From GCA-2729515 sp036336695 (GTDB lineage: Bacteria > Myxococcota_A > UBA9160 > SMWR01): a DNA stretch of 30,864 bases. Under the pieces are notes generated by a model that had not been told where the DNA came from, did not search any database, and saw nothing but the letters and a program-made list of their open reading frames with translations. Both the position numbers and the translations under genes were made by a program. The stretch lies in the NCBI GenBank assembly GCA_036336695.1, contig JAYZFQ010000117.1, forward strand, positions 1-30,864, written 5' to 3'. This document shows, piece by piece, positions 23,798-30,864 of the stretch. Numbering within the stretch: position 1 is the first letter of the stretch; every line of letters starts with the position of its first letter.

Positions 23798-24688
23798 ATG
23801 ACCCGCCAGCTTTTTCCCCTGCTCATCGGGCTGCTCCTCTCCGGCCCCGCCTTCGGCGAAACGGGTTCCGGCGAGCCTGCGCCCAGCCCGGAACCCCCCG
23901 CCGCCGAAGCACCCCCGGCGGCTCACGAAGACGCCACCCCGGCTGGGGCAGCACCGGAACTCACGGGGAAGGAGATCTACGAGCGTGTCCTCGCCAACCG
24001 GCACAAGACCTTCTTCCAGAAACAACAACTGATGTCGGGAGACGCCGGGGGCTCGGCCTCGGTGACCGAGTTGTGGACGCGCTGGAAGGACGGCCGCGAC
24101 GAGGCAGGCCAGACCAAGCGCGGCGTTCTCTCCAAGACCCTGGCGAAGTACACCACGCCGAGCCGGCTCCGCGGCGCCGGATACCTCGTGATCCAGAAGG
24201 AAGACGGCCCCGACGACCAGTTCGTCTATTTCCCCTCGGCCAAGCGCGTGCGCCGGGTCAGCCTGGACGAGGCGATCATGGGCACCGACTACAGCGTCGA
24301 AGACATCATCCCACGGGAACTGGCCACCAGCGACTACGAACGCATGGCGGACGCGGATCTCGACGGCGTGCCGTGCTTCGTCGTCGACATCATTCCCAAG
24401 GCCGACTCGGGCTCCCAGTACGGGAAGCTGCGTACGTGGGTCGAAAAGTCCCACTATGTGCCGATCCGGACGGATTACTGGGATCGCGACGGGCAACCGA
24501 TCAAGCGGTTCACCGCGCCCGCCCACGAGATCGAGGAGATCGAGGGCGTGTGGCTGATCCGACAGGGAACGATGGCCGACCTGGTCGAAGGCTCCTCCAC
24601 CCGACTCGTCGTCGTCGAAATGGAACCCAACGCGAAGATCCGCGACTCCCAGTTCTCGACCCGAACCCTCGAAAGCAAGGGCCGCTAG
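23798..24688 (+). CDS. LolA-like outer-membrane lipoprotein-sorting protein
   Basis: 296 residues from ATG 23798. A signal peptide (LFPLLIGLLLSGPAFG) is followed by a Pro/Ala-rich linker and the LolA-like domain of PF17131: GAGYLVIQKEDGPDDQFVYF, SAKRVRRVS, GTDYSVEDI and RTWVEKSHYVPIRTDYWD are characteristic. These periplasmic proteins are usually paired with MMPL/RND exporters and are thought to carry a hydrophobic cargo. There is no Shine-Dalgarno; an extended -10-like TGCGATACT (23782-23790) ends 8 nt before the ATG, so the mRNA may be leaderless. The stop TAG is interleaved with the stop of the convergent MMPL gene. Confidence 0.88.
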   Translation: MTRQLFPLLIGLLLSGPAFGETGSGEPAPSPEPPAAEAPPAAHEDATPAGAAPELTGKEIYERVLANRHKTFFQKQQLMSGDAGGSASVTELWTRWKDGRDEAGQTKRGVLSKTLAKYTTPSRLRGAGYLVIQKEDGPDDQFVYFPSAKRVRRVSLDEAIMGTDYSVEDIIPRELATSDYERMADADLDGVPCFVVDIIPKADSGSQYGKLRTWVEKSHYVPIRTDYWDRDGQPIKRFTAPAHEIEEIEGVWLIRQGTMADLVEGSSTRLVVVEMEPNAKIRDSQFSTRTLESKGR

Positions 24689-26985
24689 CGCCCGGGCGGC
24701 GGCGCTTCCGGTGCGCGGACACCCGCGATCCCGTACCTGACCAGGAGCGCCGGCAACAGCACGAGGTCGGTGGCGAGGCAAACGAGAACCGTGAGGCCCA
24801 CGAGCAGACCGAACTCGCTCAGCGTCGCGAAACCCGAGAGGGATACGACGAGGAAGCCGAGGAAGAGCATGACCGACGTAATCGCGATCGGACGTCCGAC
24901 GCGCCGACCGCACTGAACCACCGCCTCCCCAGGCGACAAGCCCTCGGCACGGCCCCGGCGGTAGCGCGCCAGGAAATGCACGGTGTCGTCCACGGCGATG
25001 CCGAGCACGATACTCGCAATCAAACTCGTCGGTAACGACAAGGGTGCGATCCCGAGACCGAGTAGCCCGTAGAAGAGCAGCACGGGCACCAGGTTCGGCG
25101 CCAGCGCCACGCAGGCGAGCGGCAGGGATCGGAAGGCCAGGGCCACGATCGCGAATACCGCCAGCGCGGTGAGACCGACGGTGCGGGTCTGGATCGCGAC
25201 CAGGGCGTCGGCACTGCGGTTGAGCAGGACCGTGTCACCCGTGACTTCGGCCCGGAGTCCTTCGGGCAGTTCCGCCTCGAGCGCCGCCTCGAGTTGCGCC
25301 ACGAGGTTGCGCACCGCACCCGACCCCTGCTCTCCCGCCCGCACGAACAGGTTCGCCCGGCTGTGATCCACGTTGAGCAGGGGACGCTTCTTGGCCTTGG
25401 GGATCACCAGCATCACCTCGGCCACCGCGTCGATACCCTCGGGAACCCGGGCTTCGCGCGGGTCGCCGTCGCGAATCGCCTGGTGGACCACGCGGACGAG
25501 ATCGACCACCGAAACGCTGTGGGTCACCGCCGGAATGGCATCGAACCGGCGCTGGATCCTTTCCAGGAGCAGGAGGTTCGCGGGGTCTCCGAAGGTCTCG
25601 GCCCCGGACCCGCGCAGGACCACGTAGATCGGCACCGCTCCCGCCAGCCGCTCGTTCACCGTCTCGAAGTCGCGACGCAGTGTGGAGTCGGACGGAAAGA
25701 AACTCAGGTAATCCGTATCGACCTCGATGCGGGGCACCAACGCCAGTGCCACCAGGCACAGCGCGATCCAGGCAACGACGACGACGCCGGAACGTGCGCG
25801 CACGAACCGCGCCTGCCGTTCGAGACCGCGGTCCAGCACACGCCCGATCCGCCGGGCCCGCGGCGAATCCGTCTGAGTGCGCAAGGGCAACACCGCAACC
25901 AGGGCGGGCAGGCTCGTGAGGGAGATCCAGGTCACGGCCAGAACGCCGAGCGCCGCGAACGCGCCCAGTTCCCGGGCTGCGGGCACACCGGTCAGTAGCA
26001 GGGATCCGAAACCCACCATCGTGCTCGTGCCCGCCATCAGCACCGGCGCCCGGGTGGCGCGGGAAAGCAGTGTCGCCGCTTCGCGGGGGTCGCGGGCCCG
26101 TTCCGCGGCCGCTTCGTAGTGAGCGAGGATGTGGACCCCGTACACGGCGCCCACGGCGATCAAGACGGGACCGAGGACGAGGGTCAGCAGGTTGAGTTGG
26201 ACCCCGGCGAACGCCATCGCGCCGAAGGTCCAGAGCGTCGCCACCAACACCGTGCCGAGGGGAATGAAGACACCGCGCAGGGAACCCGTCACCACCCAGA
26301 GCACGAGGGCCATGACGAGCACCGACAGGGGAAGCAGCCGCTGCAGGTCGCCCACCATCGTGGCGTGGGCAACCGCCTTCATGTGGGGACGCCCGGCGAG
26401 ATGGAAGCGCCCGGGCGCGCCCTCGGCTTCGAGCACCGCCCGGATCCGCCCATCGATGTCGGACCGGATGTGCACGAGATCCGTGGCGTCGTCCAGCCGC
26501 ACGTTGAAGGCCGCGGTGCGACCGTCGGCGGACACGAGGTTCTTCACGAGCAACGGGTCGGCCAGCGCCTGGGCCCGGAGAGCGGCAAGACCCGGGGCGT
26601 CGGTCGGAATGTCCCGGACGAGGGAGCGCACCTCCAGGAGATCGCGCTCGGCATCGTTCCGGATCACGGTGACGTTCGCGAGGCTCTCGACCCGGCGCAC
26701 ACCCGGAAGCGCGGCGATGGCTCGGCCGACACGGCGGATCCGCGTGAGGTTTTCCGTGGTGAAGACCTCGTCGGTTTCCATCGCAACGACGAAGATCTCG
26801 TCGTCCCCGAAATCGAGAACGGCCTGGCGGTATCCGGCAAGGCCGGGATCGTCCACCGGAAGCAGCGGTTCGCTCGATGGGTCGAGATCCATGCGCAGGT
26901 GCAGCGGGTCCGTACCGACGAGAGCCGCCGCGGCCACCAGGGACACGAGGAGGGTAAACGCGAGCGCCAGGTGGTGGCGGAGCAT
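24685..26985 (-). CDS. MMPL/RND-family lipid or hydrophobe exporter
   Basis: 766 residues with the duplicated RND architecture. An N-terminal helix leads to a first periplasmic loop (~30-230), then a helix cluster with GAVYGVHILAHYEAA. The second half has a periplasmic loop and a helix cluster with IVLGIAVDDTVHFLARYRRG, the MMPL-type GxxxDYxxF/DDTVHF signature. About 12 membrane helices are expected. It is like HpnN/MMPL transporters that move lipids or hydrophobic compounds to the outer membrane with proton motive force. The convergent LolA-like gene is the plausible periplasmic partner. The methyltransferase gene lies 12 bp upstream in the same direction, implying one operon. Confidence 0.92.
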   Translation of the reverse strand: MLRHHLALAFTLLVSLVAAAALVGTDPLHLRMDLDPSSEPLLPVDDPGLAGYRQAVLDFGDDEIFVVAMETDEVFTTENLTRIRRVGRAIAALPGVRRVESLANVTVIRNDAERDLLEVRSLVRDIPTDAPGLAALRAQALADPLLVKNLVSADGRTAAFNVRLDDATDLVHIRSDIDGRIRAVLEAEGAPGRFHLAGRPHMKAVAHATMVGDLQRLLPLSVLVMALVLWVVTGSLRGVFIPLGTVLVATLWTFGAMAFAGVQLNLLTLVLGPVLIAVGAVYGVHILAHYEAAAERARDPREAATLLSRATRAPVLMAGTSTMVGFGSLLLTGVPAARELGAFAALGVLAVTWISLTSLPALVAVLPLRTQTDSPRARRIGRVLDRGLERQARFVRARSGVVVVAWIALCLVALALVPRIEVDTDYLSFFPSDSTLRRDFETVNERLAGAVPIYVVLRGSGAETFGDPANLLLLERIQRRFDAIPAVTHSVSVVDLVRVVHQAIRDGDPREARVPEGIDAVAEVMLVIPKAKKRPLLNVDHSRANLFVRAGEQGSGAVRNLVAQLEAALEAELPEGLRAEVTGDTVLLNRSADALVAIQTRTVGLTALAVFAIVALAFRSLPLACVALAPNLVPVLLFYGLLGLGIAPLSLPTSLIASIVLGIAVDDTVHFLARYRRGRAEGLSPGEAVVQCGRRVGRPIAITSVMLFLGFLVVSLSGFATLSEFGLLVGLTVLVCLATDLVLLPALLVRYGIAGVRAPEAPPPGR

Positions 26986-26997
26986 GGGCCCCCGCGT

Positions 26998-27867
26998 TCA
27001 CGCCGGGCGCGCGACCAGGAGCCAATCCCAGGGAAGCGGTGCGCCCATCCAGCGGGGGGGGCGGTGGAACTGGGAATCCCAGTCGTATTCCACCTTGTGC
27101 GCCGCCGCGACCTCGAAGCCGCCGTCCTGGAGCGTCACGATCGCGTCCTCGCGCAGGTAGTGCCGCGTGGGGGCGCCCCCGGCGTCGAGGACGCTCTCGA
27201 CGAACAGGTCCCGCGCGGCACGCCCCGACGGCGTCAGCGACTCCCGGAGGAGCGCGGCACCGCGGAGACCTGCGCGCCGGTTCCACTCGATGAGCCGGCC
27301 GTTGGTAAAGAGCGCCGATTCGAGGGAGGGAACCACGACGACCAGGTGACTGCGCTTCGCAAGACTGCGGCGAATCGTCCGCAACACGGCACGCCGCCGA
27401 CCGCGATCGGGCGACAACAGGACGTTGACGCAGACCCCCAGCTCGACACCGCCCACGCCGGCCGCCGAACGGGACAGATCGGCCCGGTGGAAAACGACGT
27501 TCTCGAAGGGCGCGCAGCGCCCCCGGGCCAGCTCCAGTAAACGCGGTGCGAGTTCCAGGGCGTGGACCCGGCGGAACCGGGGCGCCAACAGCGGCAGGGT
27601 GCGCCCCACCCCACAGCCGTAGTCCGCCGCCACCCGGGCTCCCTTGCCGTAGCGGCCGATGGCCCGCCGCAGCACGCCGCCCCGGTCGCTGCCCGTAACG
27701 TCGAACACCGCCCCGAAATCGTCTCCGAGCGAGTCCCAGTACTGGCGTTCCGTGCTTCCCAACGAGGCGAAGGCTATGCCGGGGTTTCGGTCGGTGCCAT
27801 GGCGCCGCGGCCGGGGAAAGGAGAGCAACCGACCCAGACCAAAGTGTAGGTATTTACCTACACTCAA
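26998..27867 (-). CDS. SAM-dependent methyltransferase
   Basis: 289 residues if the TTG at 27867 is used. No ATG or GTG fits, and the gene begins inside a perfect palindrome; a TTG at 27828 is the alternative. Class I Rossmann motifs are present: VAADYGCGVGRTLPLL (SAM-binding motif I), VHALELAPRLLELAR, and the motif with VCVNVLLSPD. The later part (VEYDWDSQFHRPPRW) has no further diagnostic feature. The acceptor is unknown. It lies 12 bp before the MMPL exporter in the same direction, suggesting modification and export of the same hydrophobic product. AGG lies about 9 nt upstream of the TTG. Confidence 0.8.
   Translation of the reverse strand: MSVGKYLHFGLGRLLSFPRPRRHGTDRNPGIAFASLGSTERQYWDSLGDDFGAVFDVTGSDRGGVLRRAIGRYGKGARVAADYGCGVGRTLPLLAPRFRRVHALELAPRLLELARGRCAPFENVVFHRADLSRSAAGVGGVELGVCVNVLLSPDRGRRRAVLRTIRRSLAKRSHLVVVVPSLESALFTNGRLIEWNRRAGLRGAALLRESLTPSGRAARDLFVESVLDAGGAPTRHYLREDAIVTLQDGGFEVAAAHKVEYDWDSQFHRPPRWMGAPLPWDWLLVARPA
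27843..27864. promoter_or_regulatory. Perfect 22-bp palindrome at the methyltransferase start
   Basis: Arms AGTGTAGGTA (27843-27852) and TACCTACACT (27855-27864) are perfect complements around a 2-bp TT centre. It overlaps the presumed start codon region of the methyltransferase and lies upstream of the divergent OB-fold gene. A perfect palindrome of this length is a strong operator candidate. A TAAAAT box (27868-27873) next to it could serve plus-strand transcription. Which regulator binds is unknown. Confidence 0.6.
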
Positions 27868-28019
27868 TAAAATCGCCTGTTTCCCGTAGCTTTTTCGCCT
27901 CAGTTTTCCCGGAAAGCCTGATAGGATCGCCCTCGGTCAGTAGCTAGATGACCAAACTTGTTAGTTGAGTTGAGCGGCACCGCTCCGGTCAAGACGGGGC
28001 AGAAAGCGGAGGTGAGGTG

Positions 28020-28826
28020 ATGAAGGGAAAGCCTTTCTTGGTTTTCGTGCTTTGCATGAGTCTCGGAATCGTAGGGTTTGCAACGCAATCTTCGGCGGGG
28101 GCCCCGGTGGCGATTGCGGAGGTGCTGGCGGACAGCGCACCGGCGCCGTTCTGCGACGCCAAGGACATCTCAAAGGACCAGCGCACCCGCTACACGATCG
28201 AAGGCTGGGTGACCGCACACTCGGGCTCGTTCGAGAAGTCCTACGGAAACCCGGGCTTCCAGGTGAGCGACGGCACTGCCGGGGTGTTCGTCCTGACCAA
28301 GCGCAACCTCGACTTCGAGCAGGGTGACCGGGTCCGGGTCACCGGCCGCCCCTGTATCCAGGCGGGCACCCGCGCCCTCGGAAAGACTCGCGTGAAGGAA
28401 CTCGACGATGACGACGACCCCATCACGTTCGCACCACGGCAGATCGGCCAGTTCGAGAAGCGCCCCCCCATCGCGGGGTCACCCGAGGTGACAAACAACT
28501 GGTGCAACTGCACCAGCCCCGCTTCGGCGACAGAAGGCCTGGTGATCACCGTGCGCGGAACCGCGGTCGGCGACCTCGAGAAGGACGGGGAGTTCGGGTA
28601 CAAGCTGTTTCTCGACGACGGAACGGGAGTGGGCCAGGTCTTCATCGACGCCCTGTCCGGGATCCCCGCCGAGCGCCTGGGAGAGCGACTGCTGACCGAG
28701 GGCACCGATCTCTGTGTGACCGGCGTGGTGGCGCGGTTCGCCGGCGTGGGCTTCGAACTGCTGCCCCGGACCAGCGACGACCTTCGAAAAGCGCGGCCAG
28801 GGCGCAAGAACGCGTGCCGCGACTAG
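28020..28826 (+). CDS. Secreted OB-fold protein (nucleic-acid-binding-like)
   Basis: 268 residues; GGAGGT sits 6 nt upstream of ATG 28020. A signal peptide (FLVFVLCMSLGIVGFATQSSAG) leads to two OB-fold-like units. The first covers YTIEGWVTAHSG to GDRVRVTGRPC, with SDGTAGVFVLTK. The second covers GLVITVRGTAVGD to LCVTGVVARFAG, with LDDGTGVGQVFI. Cys residues suit an oxidising compartment. OB-fold domains of this type occur with extracellular nucleases (YhcR and ExeM style), and an exported EEP nuclease/phosphatase gene converges on it. Joint action on extracellular nucleic acids is inferred. Confidence 0.8.
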   Translation: MKGKPFLVFVLCMSLGIVGFATQSSAGAPVAIAEVLADSAPAPFCDAKDISKDQRTRYTIEGWVTAHSGSFEKSYGNPGFQVSDGTAGVFVLTKRNLDFEQGDRVRVTGRPCIQAGTRALGKTRVKELDDDDDPITFAPRQIGQFEKRPPIAGSPEVTNNWCNCTSPASATEGLVITVRGTAVGDLEKDGEFGYKLFLDDGTGVGQVFIDALSGIPAERLGERLLTEGTDLCVTGVVARFAGVGFELLPRTSDDLRKARPGRKNACRD

Positions 28827-28872
28827 CGGGGCGCGGACCGTGCACGTCGCCGTGCGGGCCGGGGGGGGCACC

Positions 28873-29967
28873 CTAGCCCGCCCGGCGCGGAAGGCGCCGG
28901 GCCGCCCGCGCGCCGGGGACCAGGACGACGAGGGTTAGGAGGCTTGCCCCGAGCCAGCCAAGCGCCGGCACGGCAGCCGACCGGGCCGGGACCGTGAGGT
29001 CGACGAGCACCGGGAAGTGATCGGAGGCCGCCAGGCTTGCGCTCGCGGCCAGGGGGCTTCCCGCCAGCGTCAGGGTGCCCGCGAGCCCCTCGTCCTCGGA
29101 ATCGTAGACCTCGGCAGCCACGCCCGGGCCGTCGAGGGCTTCGCTCACGAGCAGGTAGTCGAGCCGGCGCCCGGCACTCGGGCGGGTCGCATCGGATCCG
29201 TCGCGTTGCAACGCCCCGCCGCTCACCGCGTCCGTCCCCGCCGCCAGCTGGAGGGGCCCGAAGGGATCGTTCGGAATGCCCGCGCCGAAAAGCTGGGCGG
29301 CGAGATCGGCACCCAGGGAAAATGCTCCCGGGAGACCCGACGGCAAGCTGGTCAACGGATTGGGTGTCCGCGGCACCCCGTCCGATTCCTCGTTCACGTC
29401 CCCCGCAATCACGTAGGCATCGACTCCGCTGGAAAGCGCCGCCAGGGCCTGGCCGATCCGGATCGACTCGACCGAGCGGCGGAACTCGTCGTCGTTTCCC
29501 GTGCCCGACTTCCAGTGCTGGGTCACGACGGTAAGATCCACGGCGTCACCCGGAACATCGATGACAACCTCCAGGAACAGGCGCGTCATGTCGTTCGCCG
29601 CGGGATCTCCCGAGAGCGCCGCCGCCGTGTGCTCGACCGCCGGGCCGACGAAGGCGTAGCGGCTCAGCACCGCGTTGCGGTCGCTGCCGAAAGGCGCGCC
29701 GCTGGTCACCGCAACGTGGGAGTAGCCCGCGTCGCTCGCGAGTTGCTGGAGATTCGTCACGTCGGCGGCGCCCGAGATTTCGTTCAGGCAGACCACGTCG
29801 GCGTCGATGCGCGCCAGCACAGCGTGGGCGGCGGTGTACTCGGTGCTGCCGCTGCTCCCCACGTCCTCGATGTTCCAGGTCGCGACCCGCAGGCGAGTCT
29901 GGGCCTCGCCGCTGGCGGGCAGCAGTGCGAAAAGAACGCAGAAGATGGGCGCCCAGCGCCGCGCCAT
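28873..29967 (-). CDS. Exported endonuclease/exonuclease/phosphatase (EEP) family protein with C-terminal sorting-like tail
   Basis: 364 residues. A signal peptide (FCVLFALLPASGEAQT) precedes the EEP fold. Catalytic motifs appear in order: ATWNIEDVG (Asn), VVCLNEIS (Glu, metal), TVVTQHWKSG, IAGDVNEESDG (Asp/Asn) and SDHFPVLVDL (Asp/His). These metal-dependent enzymes cleave phosphodiesters in nucleic acids or lipids. The C-terminus, VPALGWLGASLLTLVVLVPG followed by ARAARRLPRR, resembles an IPTL/PEP-CTERM-like sorting signal, so surface attachment is likely. ATG 29967 has AAGG 9 nt upstream. It converges with the OB-fold gene. Confidence 0.88.
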   Translation of the reverse strand: MARRWAPIFCVLFALLPASGEAQTRLRVATWNIEDVGSSGSTEYTAAHAVLARIDADVVCLNEISGAADVTNLQQLASDAGYSHVAVTSGAPFGSDRNAVLSRYAFVGPAVEHTAAALSGDPAANDMTRLFLEVVIDVPGDAVDLTVVTQHWKSGTGNDDEFRRSVESIRIGQALAALSSGVDAYVIAGDVNEESDGVPRTPNPLTSLPSGLPGAFSLGADLAAQLFGAGIPNDPFGPLQLAAGTDAVSGGALQRDGSDATRPSAGRRLDYLLVSEALDGPGVAAEVYDSEDEGLAGTLTLAGSPLAASASLAASDHFPVLVDLTVPARSAAVPALGWLGASLLTLVVLVPGARAARRLPRRAG

Positions 29968-30068
29968 GCTCGGGACCTTGGGTGGGAGCCATGCTACTCC
30001 CGGGCCGGCGCGGTTTCACGGGAGAACGACGCGGGACGCGAAAAACCCGGAGCGGCTCGACGCGCGGT

Positions 30069-30864
30069 CTACCCGTCCACTCGGACCCGCAGCGCCGCCG
30101 GGCAGCGCAAAACGGTATTGCGGGGCAGCGCAGCCTCCGGATCGACCAGGACAGGGGCCGGCAGCCGCTCGAGGAGCACCCGGAGACCCACCTGCATGTT
30201 GCGCCGGGCGAGGTGCATCCCGGGACAGCTCTTGACGCCCCGGCCAAAGGTCAGCCCGTCCTTGCGCGCCCGATCCAGGTCGAAGCGGTCGGGATCCTCG
30301 AAGACCGCCGGGTCGCGGTTCGCACCCGCGACGCCGAACATCACCCAGGAATCCGGGGGAATCTCGACGCCCCGGAACGTCACGGGCTGGGCGCAGGAAA
30401 GCCGGGGAAGCACGGCGATCGAGGATTCCCACCGGAGCGCCTCTTCCACCGCGGCTTCGACGCGGTCCGGTTCGCGGCACAACCGCTCCCAGGTCTCCGG
30501 GTGGCGGAGCAGCGCATACAGGAGATTCCCCAGGGTGCCGTGGGTGGTCTCGCCGCCGGTGGGAAAGAGCAGCCGGACATGGGCGTAGATCTCGGCATCC
30601 GTGAAGCGGCGGCCATCGACCTCCGCGGCAATCAACTCGGAGATCACGTCGTTGCGGGGCTCGGCCCGGCGCGCCTCGACCACGGGCGCGAGATAGGCGG
30701 TGAACTCCTTCTCGGCCTCGAGTGCGCGCTCGGGTTCCTCGCGAAAGCGCAGCAGGGCCAGGGCCCAGGCGTGGAACTCCTCCTCCCGGTCCCGCGGAAG
30801 ACCCAGGAGCCGCGTGATCACCATGTACGGGAATCGCGAGGTAAACCCGGCGACCAGGTCCACC
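30069..30864 (-). CDS. Cytochrome P450 (N-terminus beyond right edge)
   Basis: The C-terminal ~265 residues of a second P450; the open frame runs off the window, so no true start is visible. Present are the I-helix LFPTGGETTHGTLGN, the ExxR helix EEALRWES, the PERF-region analogue DPDRFDLDR, and the heme loop TFGRGVKSCPGMHLAR with the thiolate Cys. It is clearly distinct from the P450 at 7984-9240: Lys replaces His in the heme loop (FGRGVK against FGNGEH). No redox partner lies in the window. It lies upstream of the EEP gene on the same strand (gap ~100 bp), but a functional link is not evident. Confidence 0.88.
   Translation of the reverse strand, partial: VDLVAGFTSRFPYMVITRLLGLPRDREEEFHAWALALLRFREEPERALEAEKEFTAYLAPVVEARRAEPRNDVISELIAAEVDGRRFTDAEIYAHVRLLFPTGGETTHGTLGNLLYALLRHPETWERLCREPDRVEAAVEEALRWESSIAVLPRLSCAQPVTFRGVEIPPDSWVMFGVAGANRDPAVFEDPDRFDLDRARKDGLTFGRGVKSCPGMHLARRNMQVGLRVLLERLPAPVLVDPEAALPRNTVLRCPAALRVRVDG

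Noticed and set aside
22225..27540. Long frames opposite the multicopper oxidase and MMPL genes (936 residues plus at 22225-25035; 683 residues minus and 473 residues plus around 25235-27540)
   Set aside because: Shadows of high-GC coding; no start signals or protein-family character, and they span gene boundaries.
28842..28855. Hairpin GCACG/CGTGC between the OB-fold and EEP genes
   Set aside because: Five-bp stem without a U-tract on either strand; too weak to call a terminator.

Overview
This is a GC-rich (roughly two-thirds G+C by eye), densely packed bacterial chromosome segment. No rRNA, tRNA, CRISPR array, transposase or phage gene was recognised. The gene content suggests a free-living, metabolically versatile Gram-negative, possibly a deltaproteobacterial/Myxococcota-like or other uncultured proteobacterial lineage. 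It includes two cytochrome P450s, an MMPL/RND exporter with a LolA-like partner, a PEP-CTERM protein, a Tat-exported multicopper oxidase with an outer-membrane partner, secreted hydrolases and CBM2 modules. The taxonomic guess is weak and rests only on this mix.

Region 1 (1-5.4 kb, minus strand). A very large secreted protein, cut by the left edge, carries CBM2-like modules at both visible ends and two copies of a ~225-residue domain I cannot assign. It is followed by two small membrane proteins, one with a dimeric alpha/beta-barrel-like periplasmic domain, and a GNAT acetyltransferase.

Region 2 (5.4-9.6 kb). A perfect CRP-type site (TGTGA-N6-TCACA) lies between the acetyltransferase and a divergent Cys-rich secreted/membrane protein. 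A two-domain retropepsin-like aspartic protease with a PDZ-like tail and a cytochrome P450 follow on the minus strand.

Region 3 (9.6-17.5 kb). Two translationally coupled hydrolases (a small alpha/beta hydrolase and a type-B carboxylesterase) run rightward. They converge, with a 40-bp coding overlap, on a leftward crotonase / GH106-like glycosidase / SGNH hydrolase series. A PEP-CTERM protein with a long structured leader sits upstream of these.

Region 4 (17.5-21.3 kb). This is the most coherent regulatory unit. A TetR regulator has a consensus-like promoter and an operator-like inverted repeat. It is overlapped by a ligand-complete ferritin-like di-iron protein, then by a related-looking partner in which the iron motifs appear degenerate, then by an HspQ-like protein and a SnoaL-like protein.

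Region 5 (21.3-30.9 kb). Here lie a coupled multicopper oxidase/outer-membrane barrel pair, a LolA-like protein and an MMPL transporter that share their stop region tail-to-tail, and a methyltransferase beginning inside a perfect palindrome. A secreted OB-fold protein then converges on a secreted EEP-family nuclease/phosphatase, and a second P450 is cut by the right edge.

Most very long open frames opposite the real genes are Arg/Pro/Gly-rich antisense artefacts of high GC and are not annotated.
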